NCBI GenBank assembly: GCA_025361425.1
Contig: JANYAH010000200.1
Span: 1 to 54,033, forward strand
Direction: 5' to 3'
Source: Candidatus Solibacter sp.
GTDB taxonomy: Bacteria; Acidobacteriota; Terriglobia; Bryobacterales; Bryobacteraceae
DNA length: 54,033 bases
Under the pieces are notes generated by a model. It was not told where the DNA came from, did not search any database, and was given only the letters and a program-made list of their open reading frames with translations. The position numbers and the translations under genes are program-made. Positions 26,359-36,093 of the stretch are shown piece after piece; position 1 is the stretch's first letter; the number at the start of each line of letters is the position of its first letter.

Positions 26359-27630
26359 ATGAAAGTGCCGGAGCTGCCAACCGCATCGCTGCCATCGAGG
26401 TGGATCGTTATGGCAGTGTTCGTCCTGGCGACGACGTCCGCGACATGGCAAGTGGCTGTATTTCCGGGCGCGGGTCTGGGGCGATACTGGGAAAGCGTTG
26501 CGGTGGCCCGCAGCGTTGCTGCCGGCCACGGATTCGCCAACCCCTTCGGAGCCCTGGAAACCGGGCCCACGGCCCACCTTGCGCCGCTCTTTCCCCTGAT
26601 GCTGGCCGGCCTCATCCGCATCTTCGGCGATTCCCCTGCGTTTGCGTCGGCAGCCACGATTCTCTGCATTCTCATCCATGGCTTGCACGCCGTTCTCCTC
26701 ATTCCCCTCTCCCGGCTCCTGCTGGCCGACCTCCGTCCCGGCGTCTGGGCTGCGCTGTTTACCGCCGCCGTGCCCACCATTCAGGTGCTCCCGCAGTGGG
26801 AGGCCATCTGGTCCGCGGCCGGATCCATACTTTTCTGCCTGGCAACCGCCCGGCTTCTGCGATCCGGCCGACCGTTCTGGATCAAAGGCGCCGCGTCGGG
26901 CGCGCTCTCCGGCGTCCTGCTTCTTCTCAACCCAGCGCTGCTGACCGTCTGCGGCGCCTGGATGGCGTATCTGTGGTTCTGCGAACGGCCGCCGCTGAGG
27001 GGATGGGTGGTTTGCTCCCTCACCTTCCTGGCGGCCGCGGCGCTGGTGGGTCTGCCATGGACGCTCCGAAACCAGCGCGAGCTGGGTTCCCTCTTTTTTG
27101 TGCGTGACAATTTGGGGCTCGAACTCTATACCTCCAATGCCGATTGCGCCGATGCCGGCAGCGACGCCAATGGACGGAATGGCTGCCGTGCCTTGTTGCA
27201 GGCGAACTTCAATACCCGCGAGGCCGCGCTGGTCCGGGACATGGGCGAGGTGAACTACAACCGCAGCCGCCGCGCCATCGCGATGCAGTGGATTCAAGAT
27301 CACCCGGCGCGCTTCCGGGAACTTACGCTACGCCGGTTCAAGGAGTTCTGGTTTCCCAGCCCCGGGGAAGGGGCCTTGTACGCCTACTCGGTCTGGACGA
27401 TCACGGCGCTCTCAATCGCAGGCCTCTTTTTGATGGCGCGCGCGCGCCTTAAGGCGGCACTGGGGATCGTCGTCATACTGGCGTCCTATCCCCTCGTCTA
27501 CTACTTCGTGCAGGCGTCGCTCCGCTTCCGCGTTCCGATTCTCTGGATGTCGCTTTTGCCCGCCGGTCTCGCCATGCAGAAGGCCGTCGCGCTGGTCCGG
27601 AGCGTGAGCGCGAAGCGAGCGCCCGGTTAG
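26359..27630 (+). CDS. polytopic membrane protein, GT-C (ArnT/PMT-like) glycosyltransferase family
   Basis: The product is 423 residues with about 9-10 hydrophobic segments. The first periplasmic loop has YWESVAVARSVAAGHGFANP, like the D/E-x-x-x-A-R-x-(L/V)-x-x-G-x-G-(F/Y) loop of GT39/GT83 lipid-linked sugar transferases, with E in place of the usual Asp. A soluble stretch near residues 255-310 includes ELYTSNADCADAGSDANG. It probably transfers a sugar from a polyprenyl phosphate donor on the periplasmic face; donor and acceptor are unknown. It is followed after three bases by a second membrane protein and then a UGM-like flavoprotein, suggesting a surface polysaccharide operon. The ribosome site is weak. 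Confidence 0.7.
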   Translation: MKVPELPTASLPSRWIVMAVFVLATTSATWQVAVFPGAGLGRYWESVAVARSVAAGHGFANPFGALETGPTAHLAPLFPLMLAGLIRIFGDSPAFASAATILCILIHGLHAVLLIPLSRLLLADLRPGVWAALFTAAVPTIQVLPQWEAIWSAAGSILFCLATARLLRSGRPFWIKGAASGALSGVLLLLNPALLTVCGAWMAYLWFCERPPLRGWVVCSLTFLAAAALVGLPWTLRNQRELGSLFFVRDNLGLELYTSNADCADAGSDANGRNGCRALLQANFNTREAALVRDMGEVNYNRSRRAIAMQWIQDHPARFRELTLRRFKEFWFPSPGEGALYAYSVWTITALSIAGLFLMARARLKAALGIVVILASYPLVYYFVQASLRFRVPILWMSLLPAGLAMQKAVALVRSVSAKRAPG

Positions 27631-27633
27631 CAA

Positions 27634-29691
27634 GTGCCTGCCTCGAATTTCATGCTCGGTGACATAGCCGGTACGGCGGCGGCGTTCGCCATCTTCGCCC
27701 TGTTTGCCTTCGTCCCCGGGTACGTGCTCGGGTGGGCACTCAACCTTCTGGATTTCCGCCGGCGCGGAGCGCTGGCGCAGGCGGCGCTCGGTGTTACGCT
27801 TTCCATCGGTACCTGCCCGGTCATCGCCTACGTGGCGGGACGCTTCGCGCCGGCCGGTGCGATCTGGCTGGTATTTACGCCGTTCTGGGCCGGGTTCGCC
27901 GTGCTCATGGCCGCCCGCTGGCGGCGGATGATCCCCCGCGGATACCGTCTGGCCAAGGTGTTGGTCGCGGCGTGGCTGGCGCTGGGAACCGCATCCATGA
28001 TCGACCTGCAATCGGGCAGCCGCCTCTATTACTCGGTCATCTCGCACGATTACACGTTGCGCGTGGCGATCACTTCGGCCATCACGCGCGCGGGCATCCC
28101 GCCGCCCAATCCGTATTTCTTTCCCGGCAGGCCGGCGGCGCTGCGCTATCACTACTTCTGGATGATTCTTTGCAGCCTCGTCCAGCGCGCCGGCAGCGGC
28201 GTCATCAGCGCGCGCCTGGCGGTGTTCGGCGGCACCTTGTGGTGCGGGCTCGGACTCATCGCGGTGCTGGCCCTGTATCTGCGGTTCGCCGATCCCGAGG
28301 GCGAGGTCAGACTGCAGCACCGTGTTGGCCTCGCCATCGCGCTACTGGGGGTAACCGGCCTGGATTTGCTTCCCAACCTGCTACTGATACGCAACGGCGT
28401 CGTGCTGCCGGAAATGGAATGGTGGAATGACCAGGTGACCAGTTGGGTGGGCACGATGCTCTGGGTGCCCCATCACCTCGCCGGCTTGGTGGCCTGCTTG
28501 ACAGGATTTCTGTTGCTGTGGAGCGCACCCGCGCGGCAGCGGGACGCGGTGGCGGCCGCGGCAGTCGCCGGGCTGTGTTTCGCCACGGCCGTGGGCTGCT
28601 CGGTGTATGTGGCCTTTACGTTCTTCGTGTTCCTGGCCGTTTGGGGGATCATCACCCTGCTCCGAAAATGGCGCCGCGATACGGCGTTGCTGGTCTTGGC
28701 GGGATGCTGCGCGGTGGCACCGCTGGTCCATTACGTCCGCGACCTGCGTGGGTCGGCGTCGGGAGGTTCCTTCCTGGTCCCCACTGTCCGCGCGTTCAAG
28801 ATCCCCGACCTGATGCTGGCTTCGCTGCACGCCGCCTTGTGGAAAATTTGGCTGGCGAACTTGCTGTTACTTCCCTTGAATTACTTCCTGGAGTTGGGCT
28901 TCTTTCTGGTCATCGGGGTGGTCGCCCTGAAGAGACTGCGGGCCGCGCGGGCGCCGTGGAGCCGGTGGGATCTGGCGGCCTGCGCCATGGCGGGGAGCAG
29001 CATTGCGGTGTCCACGTTTCTGCGGTCTGGCGTGATCGGCAACAACGACCTCGGCTGCCGCGGTTTTTTGCCGGCGCAATTCATTCTGCTGCTCTGGGCG
29101 GTCAGCTTGGCGGGGAAGCCCGAGCTGAGCGGGCGCAGGTTGCGCGGATGGCTGGCCTTTCTATGGTTGGTGGGCGCTGCGGGAACCGTGTACGAAGTCT
29201 GCCTGCTGCGGGGGTTTCCCGTGCTCTCGGATTTCGTACAGGTCACCCGATACTCATGGCTGGCCACGGAAGGCCAGCTGGGCAAGCGCACCTACGCCGC
29301 GCGCCAGGTTTATGAACGCCTACGGGAGACTTTACCGCCCGCCGCCGTGATGGAACACAACCCGGACACCGACCCTGGGTTCATTCCTTACGGCCTGTAT
29401 GCGGATCGCCAGTTGGCCGCGGAAGCGTCCAATTGCGGAACCGTGTTAGGCGGCGACGCGAGCCTTTGCGCGAGCATGTACCCGATTCTCTCCGGTCTCT
29501 TCAACCCGCCCGCGGCGGCGCCGCCGCAGGATGTGGACGCCGTCTGCAACCAATTTGCCATCCGCGTCCTGGTGGCTCGGGACACCGACCGGGTCTGGGC
29601 AGATCCACGAAGCTGGGTCTGGAACCGCAAGCCTCTGGCGGCCAACTCCATGGTGCGTGCGCTGCCGTGCGGCACCGGCGTGCTACCTTGA
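27634..29691 (+). CDS. large polytopic membrane protein, probable GT-C-like
   Basis: The product is 685 residues with 12 or more predicted TM segments, starting with GTG 3 bases after the preceding stop. A loop at about residues 135-175 reads SHDYTLRVAITSAITRAGIP, then PPNPYFFPGRPAALRYHYFW. This H-D-x-x-x-R...G-x-P-P-x-N-P...YHYFW arrangement is seen in large GT-C-type membrane proteins of polysaccharide loci. The C-terminal 120 residues are soluble. The exact reaction is unknown. Tight spacing with both neighbours indicates an operon. Confidence 0.65.
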   Translation: MPASNFMLGDIAGTAAAFAIFALFAFVPGYVLGWALNLLDFRRRGALAQAALGVTLSIGTCPVIAYVAGRFAPAGAIWLVFTPFWAGFAVLMAARWRRMIPRGYRLAKVLVAAWLALGTASMIDLQSGSRLYYSVISHDYTLRVAITSAITRAGIPPPNPYFFPGRPAALRYHYFWMILCSLVQRAGSGVISARLAVFGGTLWCGLGLIAVLALYLRFADPEGEVRLQHRVGLAIALLGVTGLDLLPNLLLIRNGVVLPEMEWWNDQVTSWVGTMLWVPHHLAGLVACLTGFLLLWSAPARQRDAVAAAAVAGLCFATAVGCSVYVAFTFFVFLAVWGIITLLRKWRRDTALLVLAGCCAVAPLVHYVRDLRGSASGGSFLVPTVRAFKIPDLMLASLHAALWKIWLANLLLLPLNYFLELGFFLVIGVVALKRLRAARAPWSRWDLAACAMAGSSIAVSTFLRSGVIGNNDLGCRGFLPAQFILLLWAVSLAGKPELSGRRLRGWLAFLWLVGAAGTVYEVCLLRGFPVLSDFVQVTRYSWLATEGQLGKRTYAARQVYERLRETLPPAAVMEHNPDTDPGFIPYGLYADRQLAAEASNCGTVLGGDASLCASMYPILSGLFNPPAAAPPQDVDAVCNQFAIRVLVARDTDRVWADPRSWVWNRKPLAANSMVRALPCGTGVLP

Positions 29692-29701
29692 GGGGACAAA
29701 A

Positions 29702-31171
29702 GTGACGAAATCGAAAACAGTAGTGATCGGCGCCGGCCCCGCGGGTCTGACGGCCGCGTATCTGTTGTGCCAAGCCGGCTGGCCGGTCACGGTACTGGAG
29801 GACGATCCGCGATACGTGGGAGGAATTTCGAGGACCGTCAGCTATAAAGGGTTCCGGTTCGACATCGGCGGCCATCGCTTCTTCTCCAAGTCTAAAGAGG
29901 TGGAAGATTTCTGGACGGAGATCCTGCCCCACGACATGTTGGAGCGGCCGCGATCGTCGCGCATTTTCTACAACGGCAAGTACTTCGCCTATCCCCTGCA
30001 AGCGTTTCAGGCGCTCTTTCGGTTGGGCGTTTTCGAGTCCGCTCTGTGCGTGTTGTCGTATTTGAAGGCGCGCCGCTTCCCCCGCTCGAATCCCAGGTCG
30101 TTTGAAGATTGGGTGAGTAACCAGTTCGGCGAACGCCTGTTTCGCATCTTCTTCAAGACCTACACCGAGAAGGTGTGGGGCATGAGCTGCAAAGAGATCT
30201 CCGCCGATTGGGCGGCGCAGCGGATCAAGGGCCTGTCCCTGGCCGCGGTCTTGCGGAACGCCCTGCTGCCCAAACGGCAGTTGAAGAATCGCCAGGACGT
30301 GATCAAAACCCTGGTCGACACCTTCCGCTATCCACGAAAAGGTCCGGGCATGATGTGGGAGGCCTGCGCCGATAAGGTCCGCCAGATGGGCGGCAAAGTG
30401 CTCCTGGGGGCTCCGGCGGCCGATTGCGCGTATCTTCGCGCACAGGGCGTGTGGGAAGTCGGCTACCGTTCGGTGGACGGCGTCCGGCATACCGCAAGAG
30501 CGGAGCACGTGATTTCATCAGCCCCCCTCGGGCGCCTCATCGAGGGTCTTCAGCCGCCGGCTTCCGCCAGGGCGCTGGCTGCGGCGGCCGCACTCAAGTA
30601 TCGGGATTTCGTTACCGTGGCCCTGATCTTGAAGGACCGCGGCCAGTTCTCGGACAACTGGATTTATATTCACGATCCGAACGTGAAAGTGGGGCGCATT
30701 CAGAATTACAAATCGTGGTCGCCGGAGATGGTCCCGGACGCGGCGTATTGCTGCTACGGCATGGAGTACTTCTGCTTCGAAGGCGACGCAGTGTGGAGCG
30801 CGAGCGACGGGGAACTGATCGCGCTGGCCAAGAGGGAACTGGCGCAGATAGGGCTGGCGCGGCAAGAAGAGGTCACCGACGGCTGCGTGGTGCGGCAGGC
30901 GAAGGCCTATCCGATCTACGACGACGGCTACGCGGCTAACGTGGCGATCATCCGCGAGGAAGTGGCCCGAAATTATCCCGGGTTGCATGTGGTGGGCCGC
31001 AATGGCATGCACAAGTACAACAACCAGGACCACGCTATGATGACGGCCATGTTGACGGTGAAGAACATGCTGCTGGGTAAAGAGGCGTACGACGTCTGGC
31101 AGGTCAACCAGGACGCCGAATATCACGAGGCGGGGACGGCCGGCGCACAGGCGGCGACCAGCGGTCCGTGA
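29702..31171 (+). CDS. FAD-dependent UDP-galactopyranose-mutase/amine-oxidase-like protein
   Basis: The product is about 489 residues and starts at GTG 29702 with GAGGGGA upstream that overlaps the previous stop. A Rossmann FAD-binding motif (VVIGAGPAGLTAAYLL) is at the N-terminus, followed by GGISRTVSYKGFRFDIGGH and FFSKSKEV, which place it in the COG1232-like NAD(P)/FAD protein family associated with polysaccharide loci. The C-terminal VGRNGMHKYNNQDHAMMTAM closes the FAD site. It is likely cytoplasmic and may modify a sugar nucleotide or lipid carrier used by the two membrane proteins upstream. True UGM activity is not established. Confidence 0.78.
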   Translation: MTKSKTVVIGAGPAGLTAAYLLCQAGWPVTVLEDDPRYVGGISRTVSYKGFRFDIGGHRFFSKSKEVEDFWTEILPHDMLERPRSSRIFYNGKYFAYPLQAFQALFRLGVFESALCVLSYLKARRFPRSNPRSFEDWVSNQFGERLFRIFFKTYTEKVWGMSCKEISADWAAQRIKGLSLAAVLRNALLPKRQLKNRQDVIKTLVDTFRYPRKGPGMMWEACADKVRQMGGKVLLGAPAADCAYLRAQGVWEVGYRSVDGVRHTARAEHVISSAPLGRLIEGLQPPASARALAAAAALKYRDFVTVALILKDRGQFSDNWIYIHDPNVKVGRIQNYKSWSPEMVPDAAYCCYGMEYFCFEGDAVWSASDGELIALAKRELAQIGLARQEEVTDGCVVRQAKAYPIYDDGYAANVAIIREEVARNYPGLHVVGRNGMHKYNNQDHAMMTAMLTVKNMLLGKEAYDVWQVNQDAEYHEAGTAGAQAATSGP

Positions 31172-31194
31172 AAAGTGCCGGCCCGGAACCGAAA

Positions 31195-32142
31195 CTAGCC
31201 TTGGGCCAGCATTTTCTGCAAGGCGTCGAAGGAGATCGCCCAGGCGATGCTGGCTCCGTCGTATCCCTTTAGTTGCACTTCCCGCCGGACGAAGCTGCTC
31301 CGCGCCGGAACAGCCAGTTCGTTATAGAAGCGCTCTCCCACGGCAACCCCGAGGCCGATCCCCTTGGTGGCCGATTCGAGGCGGAAAGCCACGTTGACGG
31401 TGTCGCCGAGCGCGGTGTAATCCTTGCCGCCCAGAATCGCCGGGCCGGTGTTCACGCCCGCGCCGATGCGCAACGGGGCCGGCAGCCCCAGCGTTTGGCT
31501 GATCTCCGCCGTGGCCGTGTTGATCTCGCTCAGGGCGCGCAGTACGCGCAAGATGTCCGCACCCACCTGCTCCGGACGATCATGCACCCACACCGCCATC
31601 ACCGCGTCGCCGATATATTTCTGCGCCCAACTTCCCAGCCGCTGCACAATCTGCCCGCTGCGCAGGAACCAGGTGCCGATAGTTTGGGAGAGCAGGGATT
31701 CCGGCAGGGTGCGTGCCAGCGGCGTGAAATCGCGGATGTCCACCACCAGGATGGTAGTGAGGGAGTGGGCGTGCAGCGCGGTGGTGGGCTCGTTCCTCAA
31801 ACCCACGGCGGAGGCCGTCAGTACGGATTTCGAGCGTTCGGGGTTGTGGAAGATCAGTTGCTGATCGCCGAACAAGAGCTTGTCTTTGTCGTTCAGCGTC
31901 ACCGGAAAGCTCACGCGGGTCCCGTTGACATAGGAGCCGTTGCGGCTCCCCAGATCTACCAGTGAGAGGTCGCCGGCATCCCTGCGCTGGATCAGTGCGT
32001 GCAACCGCGATACCGGACGGCTATCGAGCATCACGGCACACCCGTCGCCGCGTCCGATGGCCCACGACTGTCCCTCACGCAGGGAAAAGCGCCGTCCGCT
32101 GGATTCCACCATCAGGAACGGGTTGAACGCCGAAGAAGTCAC
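31195..32142 (-). CDS. FHA-domain class III adenylate/guanylate cyclase
   Basis: The product is 315 residues starting at GTG 32142 with GGTGA upstream. Residues about 10-100 form an FHA phosphothreonine-binding domain (IGRGDGCAVMLDSRPVSRLH, GSRNGSYVNG). Residues 125-300 form a class III nucleotide cyclase domain: metal-binding Asp in VVDIRDFTPLA, QKYIGDAVMAVW with the second Asp and the base-selecting Lys, and TALGDTVNVAFRLES with the transition-state Asn/Arg. It likely makes cAMP in response to Ser/Thr kinase signalling through FHA. It is convergent with the flavoprotein gene and stands alone. Confidence 0.9.
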   Translation of the reverse strand: MTSSAFNPFLMVESSGRRFSLREGQSWAIGRGDGCAVMLDSRPVSRLHALIQRRDAGDLSLVDLGSRNGSYVNGTRVSFPVTLNDKDKLLFGDQQLIFHNPERSKSVLTASAVGLRNEPTTALHAHSLTTILVVDIRDFTPLARTLPESLLSQTIGTWFLRSGQIVQRLGSWAQKYIGDAVMAVWVHDRPEQVGADILRVLRALSEINTATAEISQTLGLPAPLRIGAGVNTGPAILGGKDYTALGDTVNVAFRLESATKGIGLGVAVGERFYNELAVPARSSFVRREVQLKGYDGASIAWAISFDALQKMLAQG

Positions 32143-32359
32143 TGTTCACCAATTTAGCAGACCGATCCCGGCGTGGCCGAGATATGCGGCGGTTACACGG
32201 ACAGGTAAGTGGCAGGACAAAAGTTCTAAATCCCCCGTTTTGTGCCAGAACAAGCGAGTTGTCCCAGTACAGACAGTACGAAATCGCGACTTTTTTACGT
32301 GAGAGACGGGCTAAACTATTTCCATAAAGGCGCCGATAGGTTAATAGGACAAATACTTA

Positions 32360-32647
32360 ATGGGAATTTACCAGGTCTTCATATACCTGCAATTGTTAGA
32401 TCTGCTGACCACGCTCCTCGGTTTTCGATTGGGCGCCGCGGAAGCCAGTCCGTTCATCCGGCTCATGATGCATGCCGGGCCTGCCACCGCGGTGATCGCC
32501 TCGAAAGTGCTGGCACTGGGGATCGGCGCTCTTTGTGTCTACGTGAACAAATCTCATGTCGTCCGCTGGATATCGTACTGGTATGGCGGGCTGGTGATCT
32601 GGAACCTGATGGTGATGCTGACTGCCCCGGGCCACATGGGCGGCTGA
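32360..32647 (+). CDS. DUF5658-type small membrane protein
   Basis: The product is 95 residues with three hydrophobic helices. LQLLDLLTTLLGFRLGAAEA followed by SPF is the signature of the DUF5658 family, whose function is unknown. AGGA lies about 9 bases before the ATG. It is flanked by a divergent cyclase and a convergent membrane-protein gene, so it is monocistronic. Confidence 0.7.
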   Translation: MGIYQVFIYLQLLDLLTTLLGFRLGAAEASPFIRLMMHAGPATAVIASKVLALGIGALCVYVNKSHVVRWISYWYGGLVIWNLMVMLTAPGHMGG

Positions 32648-32760
32648 GGACCGTCCCGCTCACCCGCGAATTAGCCAGGAGGAAGTCAAAACATAAGCCG
32701 CCAGAAGCCCGGCATCCGACAGGATCTTTCGCCAGGGCCAGTCGGCGAGGCGCTGACGGT

Positions 32761-34188
32761 TCAACTCAGCGGGAACATGCCCGGTAATGCTTTGATCGAT
32801 GTACTTCCACATGGCGTACCTGCTTTCAAATTGCGGACGACCATACGGCCGCCCTGATCCAGAATCAACTGCAGCAGAGGCAGGTCGCGGTCCTGGACCA
32901 CGTAGCTGCCATTCTGCATGTGCCACGAATCTTTATATCGGGCGGTGACGTAGGGGTTTTCAGCCACGGTCCGTATGCGGAACTGCGCGGTGGAGGGTTC
33001 ATAATTCGCATAGCTGAAACAGCGCCCCACGCACGCCCGGTCGATCATGTGGGTTACGGCGAAAACATTCAAATTAGGATCGTCGACGCCGCTGACGATG
33101 CGCTGGCCGGCTGGGATCTGCGAGATCACGCCATCCATCCGGTCCTCGATGGCATTGAGAATCCTCTCGTCACGGTACAAAAATCCGAAGAAAACCACCA
33201 CCACAAGGGCCATGGCATAACGCTGGAAGGCACGCGGGCGTGCGGCGGCGAGTAGCGCACAGACGCAAATGCCGACCCCGAGCGACATGCGCTCCGCAAT
33301 ATAGACCAGGTTGTGATGGAAGCCCGGCAGCAGAATTGTAGACGGCAGAATGGACACCACCCCCGCGCTAATCACACAGAACTGAAAGGGAAGACTCGAC
33401 ACCACCCACCGCAGGCCGGAGTCCTTCAGCAAATCCAGAAACAGCATCCCCCACACGAGGAGCAGTCCCACCAGGACGACGTAATACTTGCCGTCGAAGA
33501 CCCAGACCTGGTCCGCGCCGGTGGCCATCTTGATCTGCTGTGGCGACCAGCGCGAGAACATTGTATGCCCCACCACAATCTGGAGCAACACCATGCCTAG
33601 CAGCCAGCCCGCGGTAACGTAAACGCGTAAGCGCGGCGACATCCTCCGCGCCAGGCACTGGTACACCAGCAGGCCGACGGTCCACACCACCGGCAGCGCG
33701 TGGGCCAGATAGGCCAGTACCAGGAGAGGCACGCCGATGGCGACGGAGCGCGGGCGCCACTCCCAAACCACGGCGAGCACCCAGAAACACAGGCCCATAC
33801 TCAGGTAGAAATTGAAAAAGCCCATGTGGAAGACCCAACCATAGGCCAGCATGGCAATGCAAGGCAGCAGGTGCCACGCAGGCCGGCCGCCCACAACGGA
33901 GACAAATCGGAAGGCCCCCCAAACGAACACCAGCACCGCGACGGCGACCGAAATGCGCTGTGCCAGTTCGGCGCCGAACAGGCGAAACAGGCCGCCCAGC
34001 ATGAGGTCGAACAGAACATTCGTGGTCTGGCTGACGATCACCAGTCCTTGAGTGCGCCCGGTTTCGATCAACTGGGCCAGCCACGCATTGTAAATATGAC
34101 TGGAGAGATCGCCGGCCTGCACCCGCGGCTGCCAGTAAACCGGCGCCAGCAGAAGGACGGACAGCGCGATGTACCACCACTTTCGCAT
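32761..34188 (-). CDS. polytopic membrane protein, GT-C-like, unknown function
   Basis: The product is 475 residues with about 10 TM segments and a periplasmic C-terminal domain (after about 370). The first loop carries DLSSHIYNAWLAQLIETGRT, similar to the acidic first loop of GT-C enzymes. LLPGFHHNLVYIAERMSLG suggests a second functional loop. Its ATG follows the DUF362 stop with no gap, so it is the last clear gene of the tad gene train. It may glycosylate a surface component; the substrate is unknown. A 50-codon frame overlaps its 3' end but is not convincing. Confidence 0.65.
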   Translation of the reverse strand: MRKWWYIALSVLLLAPVYWQPRVQAGDLSSHIYNAWLAQLIETGRTQGLVIVSQTTNVLFDLMLGGLFRLFGAELAQRISVAVAVLVFVWGAFRFVSVVGGRPAWHLLPCIAMLAYGWVFHMGFFNFYLSMGLCFWVLAVVWEWRPRSVAIGVPLLVLAYLAHALPVVWTVGLLVYQCLARRMSPRLRVYVTAGWLLGMVLLQIVVGHTMFSRWSPQQIKMATGADQVWVFDGKYYVVLVGLLLVWGMLFLDLLKDSGLRWVVSSLPFQFCVISAGVVSILPSTILLPGFHHNLVYIAERMSLGVGICVCALLAAARPRAFQRYAMALVVVVFFGFLYRDERILNAIEDRMDGVISQIPAGQRIVSGVDDPNLNVFAVTHMIDRACVGRCFSYANYEPSTAQFRIRTVAENPYVTARYKDSWHMQNGSYVVQDRDLPLLQLILDQGGRMVVRNLKAGTPCGSTSIKALPGMFPLS

Positions 34189-35166
34189 TTAGCTATTCTC
34201 CAACCGAATTCTCTGGAACTGTGGAATCAGTTCGAAAGGTGTAGACACGCTCTGGATGGGTTCTCCAATTTGCAGAATATGGTCTTCGGTAATCTGTGAC
34301 TCGTCGCCGCGGCGGACGGCGAGTTGCAGATAACGGATCTGCATGGGATCGATCTTCATGATGCGGCAGCAGGTGGCATCCACCGCCACCGGGTCCCTTC
34401 CGGCCACGAGCACTCCGGCGTGTTTGGCCGTGCCCTGTATGGGACCGTTACCCTCCATGCCTACGATGCCGTCGACAATGGCGAACTGGCGCGGGAACGC
34501 GGCATGCAGATCGGCAATCGATTCGTCGATTCCCGCCCAGTGGAGCACGTTCTTGGGCCAACCGTAAATGCCGCTGGGCACCACGCCGAACAGGTTCTTC
34601 ATGGAGAGGGTCGCGCCCACCCAGTGGTGCGTTTTCATCTTGGGCATGGAAACCAGTAAGTCGGCGCCCAGAGCGCTATTGGGCAGGTAGAGCTTCTTGA
34701 TACGGGAGAACTGCGCAGTAGGCCGCACGCGCGTGACCTCGTCCACGTTCAGATCGACGAATTGCTCTTCGAAATCCGGGACAGTATGAAAGTATCCGGC
34801 GGCTTCCGCCAGGTCCAGGGTGTTGCGGCGATGGCCGGGTCCCTCCGCGATTCGTACCGTGGCGGCGCCCATGGCATGGAAGGCCTCGTAGGCGGCGTGA
34901 ACCAGCATGGGGTGTGTGTTGATGGTGCTGGCGGGTTCGAATTCCACGAGATTGGGCTTGAGCAGGATGCGGCGTCCCCGAACGTCGCCCAGATGCTCCA
35001 CCAGCAGACGCCGCATGGTGTCGTAGATGGTCTGGTCGTAGGCAGGCGCCTTGAGGATGGAAACGCGCGCCGGCGCAATGCTCCGCAGTTCAATTCCGCA
35101 CCCGGTCATCATGACGGCGCCCGCGGTGGCGGTCAACATCTCGCGTCTGGTGAGTTGGTGTGTCAT
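34189..35166 (-). CDS. DUF362-domain protein with Tat-like signal
   Basis: The product is 325 residues. The N-terminus has LTRREMLTATAGAVMMTGCG, a twin-Arg-like signal followed by a lipobox-like Cys. The DUF362 domain follows with LLKPNLVEF, HPMLVHAAYEAFHAMGAATV and VSMPKMKTHHWVGATLSMKN. The family has an iron-sulfur or metal-linked but poorly defined role. No ferredoxin domain is fused. It is 2 bases downstream of the toroid gene and directly abuts the GT-C-like gene, so all three are one transcript. Confidence 0.8.
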   Translation of the reverse strand: MTHQLTRREMLTATAGAVMMTGCGIELRSIAPARVSILKAPAYDQTIYDTMRRLLVEHLGDVRGRRILLKPNLVEFEPASTINTHPMLVHAAYEAFHAMGAATVRIAEGPGHRRNTLDLAEAAGYFHTVPDFEEQFVDLNVDEVTRVRPTAQFSRIKKLYLPNSALGADLLVSMPKMKTHHWVGATLSMKNLFGVVPSGIYGWPKNVLHWAGIDESIADLHAAFPRQFAIVDGIVGMEGNGPIQGTAKHAGVLVAGRDPVAVDATCCRIMKIDPMQIRYLQLAVRRGDESQITEDHILQIGEPIQSVSTPFELIPQFQRIRLENS

Positions 35167-35168
35167 AC

Positions 35169-36026
35169 TCAGCCCCAGAAGAAATTCGCGCCTTTTTGAG
35201 TCCCCGCCACCAGCATTTCCAGCGACGTTTCAGGCAGCGTCCGGCAAGCTACCTGGGCCGGCGGGCAGTAGCCATTGGGCAGGCGGCCGTGGGCCATGAG
35301 CCCGATGCGGAGCCAGTTCAGTGCGTCGGCGGAACGGCATTCGCTGAGAAAGCGCTCGGCCACATTCAGGGCCTCCTCCGTTTCCGGGGAGCGCACCCCA
35401 CGCAGGGCCGCGAGTGCCATCCCGGTGGTTTCGGGGTAGGGGGTCGCCTCATAGCCGAGTGCGCGTACTGAACCGTGATTCCAGCCGCCACCCTGGCACA
35501 TGCGCCGCAGCAGGAATCGACGGCCCAGGCCGACGCGCCGCCAAATCGCCGCCGAGGGCCGGATGCCCATCTCTTTTTCCAGCGCCAGAATGGCCAGCGA
35601 GGTCGGTCCGACCCACGCCGCCGCGCCAGGTGTCCAGGGCCATCCCGGGAATTCGTGCTCGGGCAGTTGCGGTGCGCCCAGAAGCCACATGCGCAAACGG
35701 TACAGCCCGGAAGATTCTTCCCCGCTCGTGCCTAGCAGCCAGCCGATGGCACGCGCATGGACGCGGCTTCCGAGTTGGCCGGGAGGAAGCAGGGCCACCA
35801 GCGCAGTCACCCACGTACTTTCGTCGAATCCGGTTTGCGGAGGCCAGCCCCCATCGGGCAATTGCGAAGCCCGCAGCCAATCGAGGCCGCGGCGCGCCGG
35901 CTCAAGTTCGCCCGCGGCCAACGAAGCCAGGATGGCGTAGACCGTCGGCTCCGTCCAGGAGGTTCCCCGGACGTAGGGCCAACCGCCATCCCGATTCTGT
36001 TTGCTCACCACAAATTGGATCGACAT
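35169..36026 (-). CDS. alpha/alpha-toroid (prenyltransferase/squalene-cyclase-like repeat) protein
   Basis: The product is 285 residues with repeated QW-like motifs (QNRDGGWPYVRGTSWTEPT, QLPDGGWPPQTGFDESTW, CQGGGWNHGS). These are the inner-barrel repeats of terpenoid cyclases and protein prenyltransferases. The DXDD-type cyclisation motif is not seen, so it is probably a lid or binding protein and not a full cyclase. The frame is open upstream into the gap after the 31-residue peptides; ATG 36026 is the only good start but has a weak ribosome site. It is cotranscribed with DUF362. Confidence 0.7.
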   Translation of the reverse strand: MSIQFVVSKQNRDGGWPYVRGTSWTEPTVYAILASLAAGELEPARRGLDWLRASQLPDGGWPPQTGFDESTWVTALVALLPPGQLGSRVHARAIGWLLGTSGEESSGLYRLRMWLLGAPQLPEHEFPGWPWTPGAAAWVGPTSLAILALEKEMGIRPSAAIWRRVGLGRRFLLRRMCQGGGWNHGSVRALGYEATPYPETTGMALAALRGVRSPETEEALNVAERFLSECRSADALNWLRIGLMAHGRLPNGYCPPAQVACRTLPETSLEMLVAGTQKGANFFWG

Positions 36027-36093
36027 TGAAAGATCGTGGCTGGCGAAAGCACTTAAACTGCCCGCTCTACGCCAGCCATCCCGAGAGGGAACA

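Noticed and set aside
26272-27303. 343-codon minus-strand open frame opposite the GT-C-like gene
   Set aside because: A GC-rich antisense shadow: no motif, no ribosome site, and composition rich in Arg/Gly/Gln typical of reverse-frame translation.
27412-28320. 302-codon minus-strand open frame
   Set aside because: Antisense to two membrane protein genes; shadow composition only.
32660-32812. 50-codon minus-strand frame overlapping the 3' end of the GT-C-like gene, with one hydrophobic segment
   Set aside because: Has an AGGT before the ATG but overlaps the better gene by 51 bases and has no known match or paralogue; could be looked at again if conserved.
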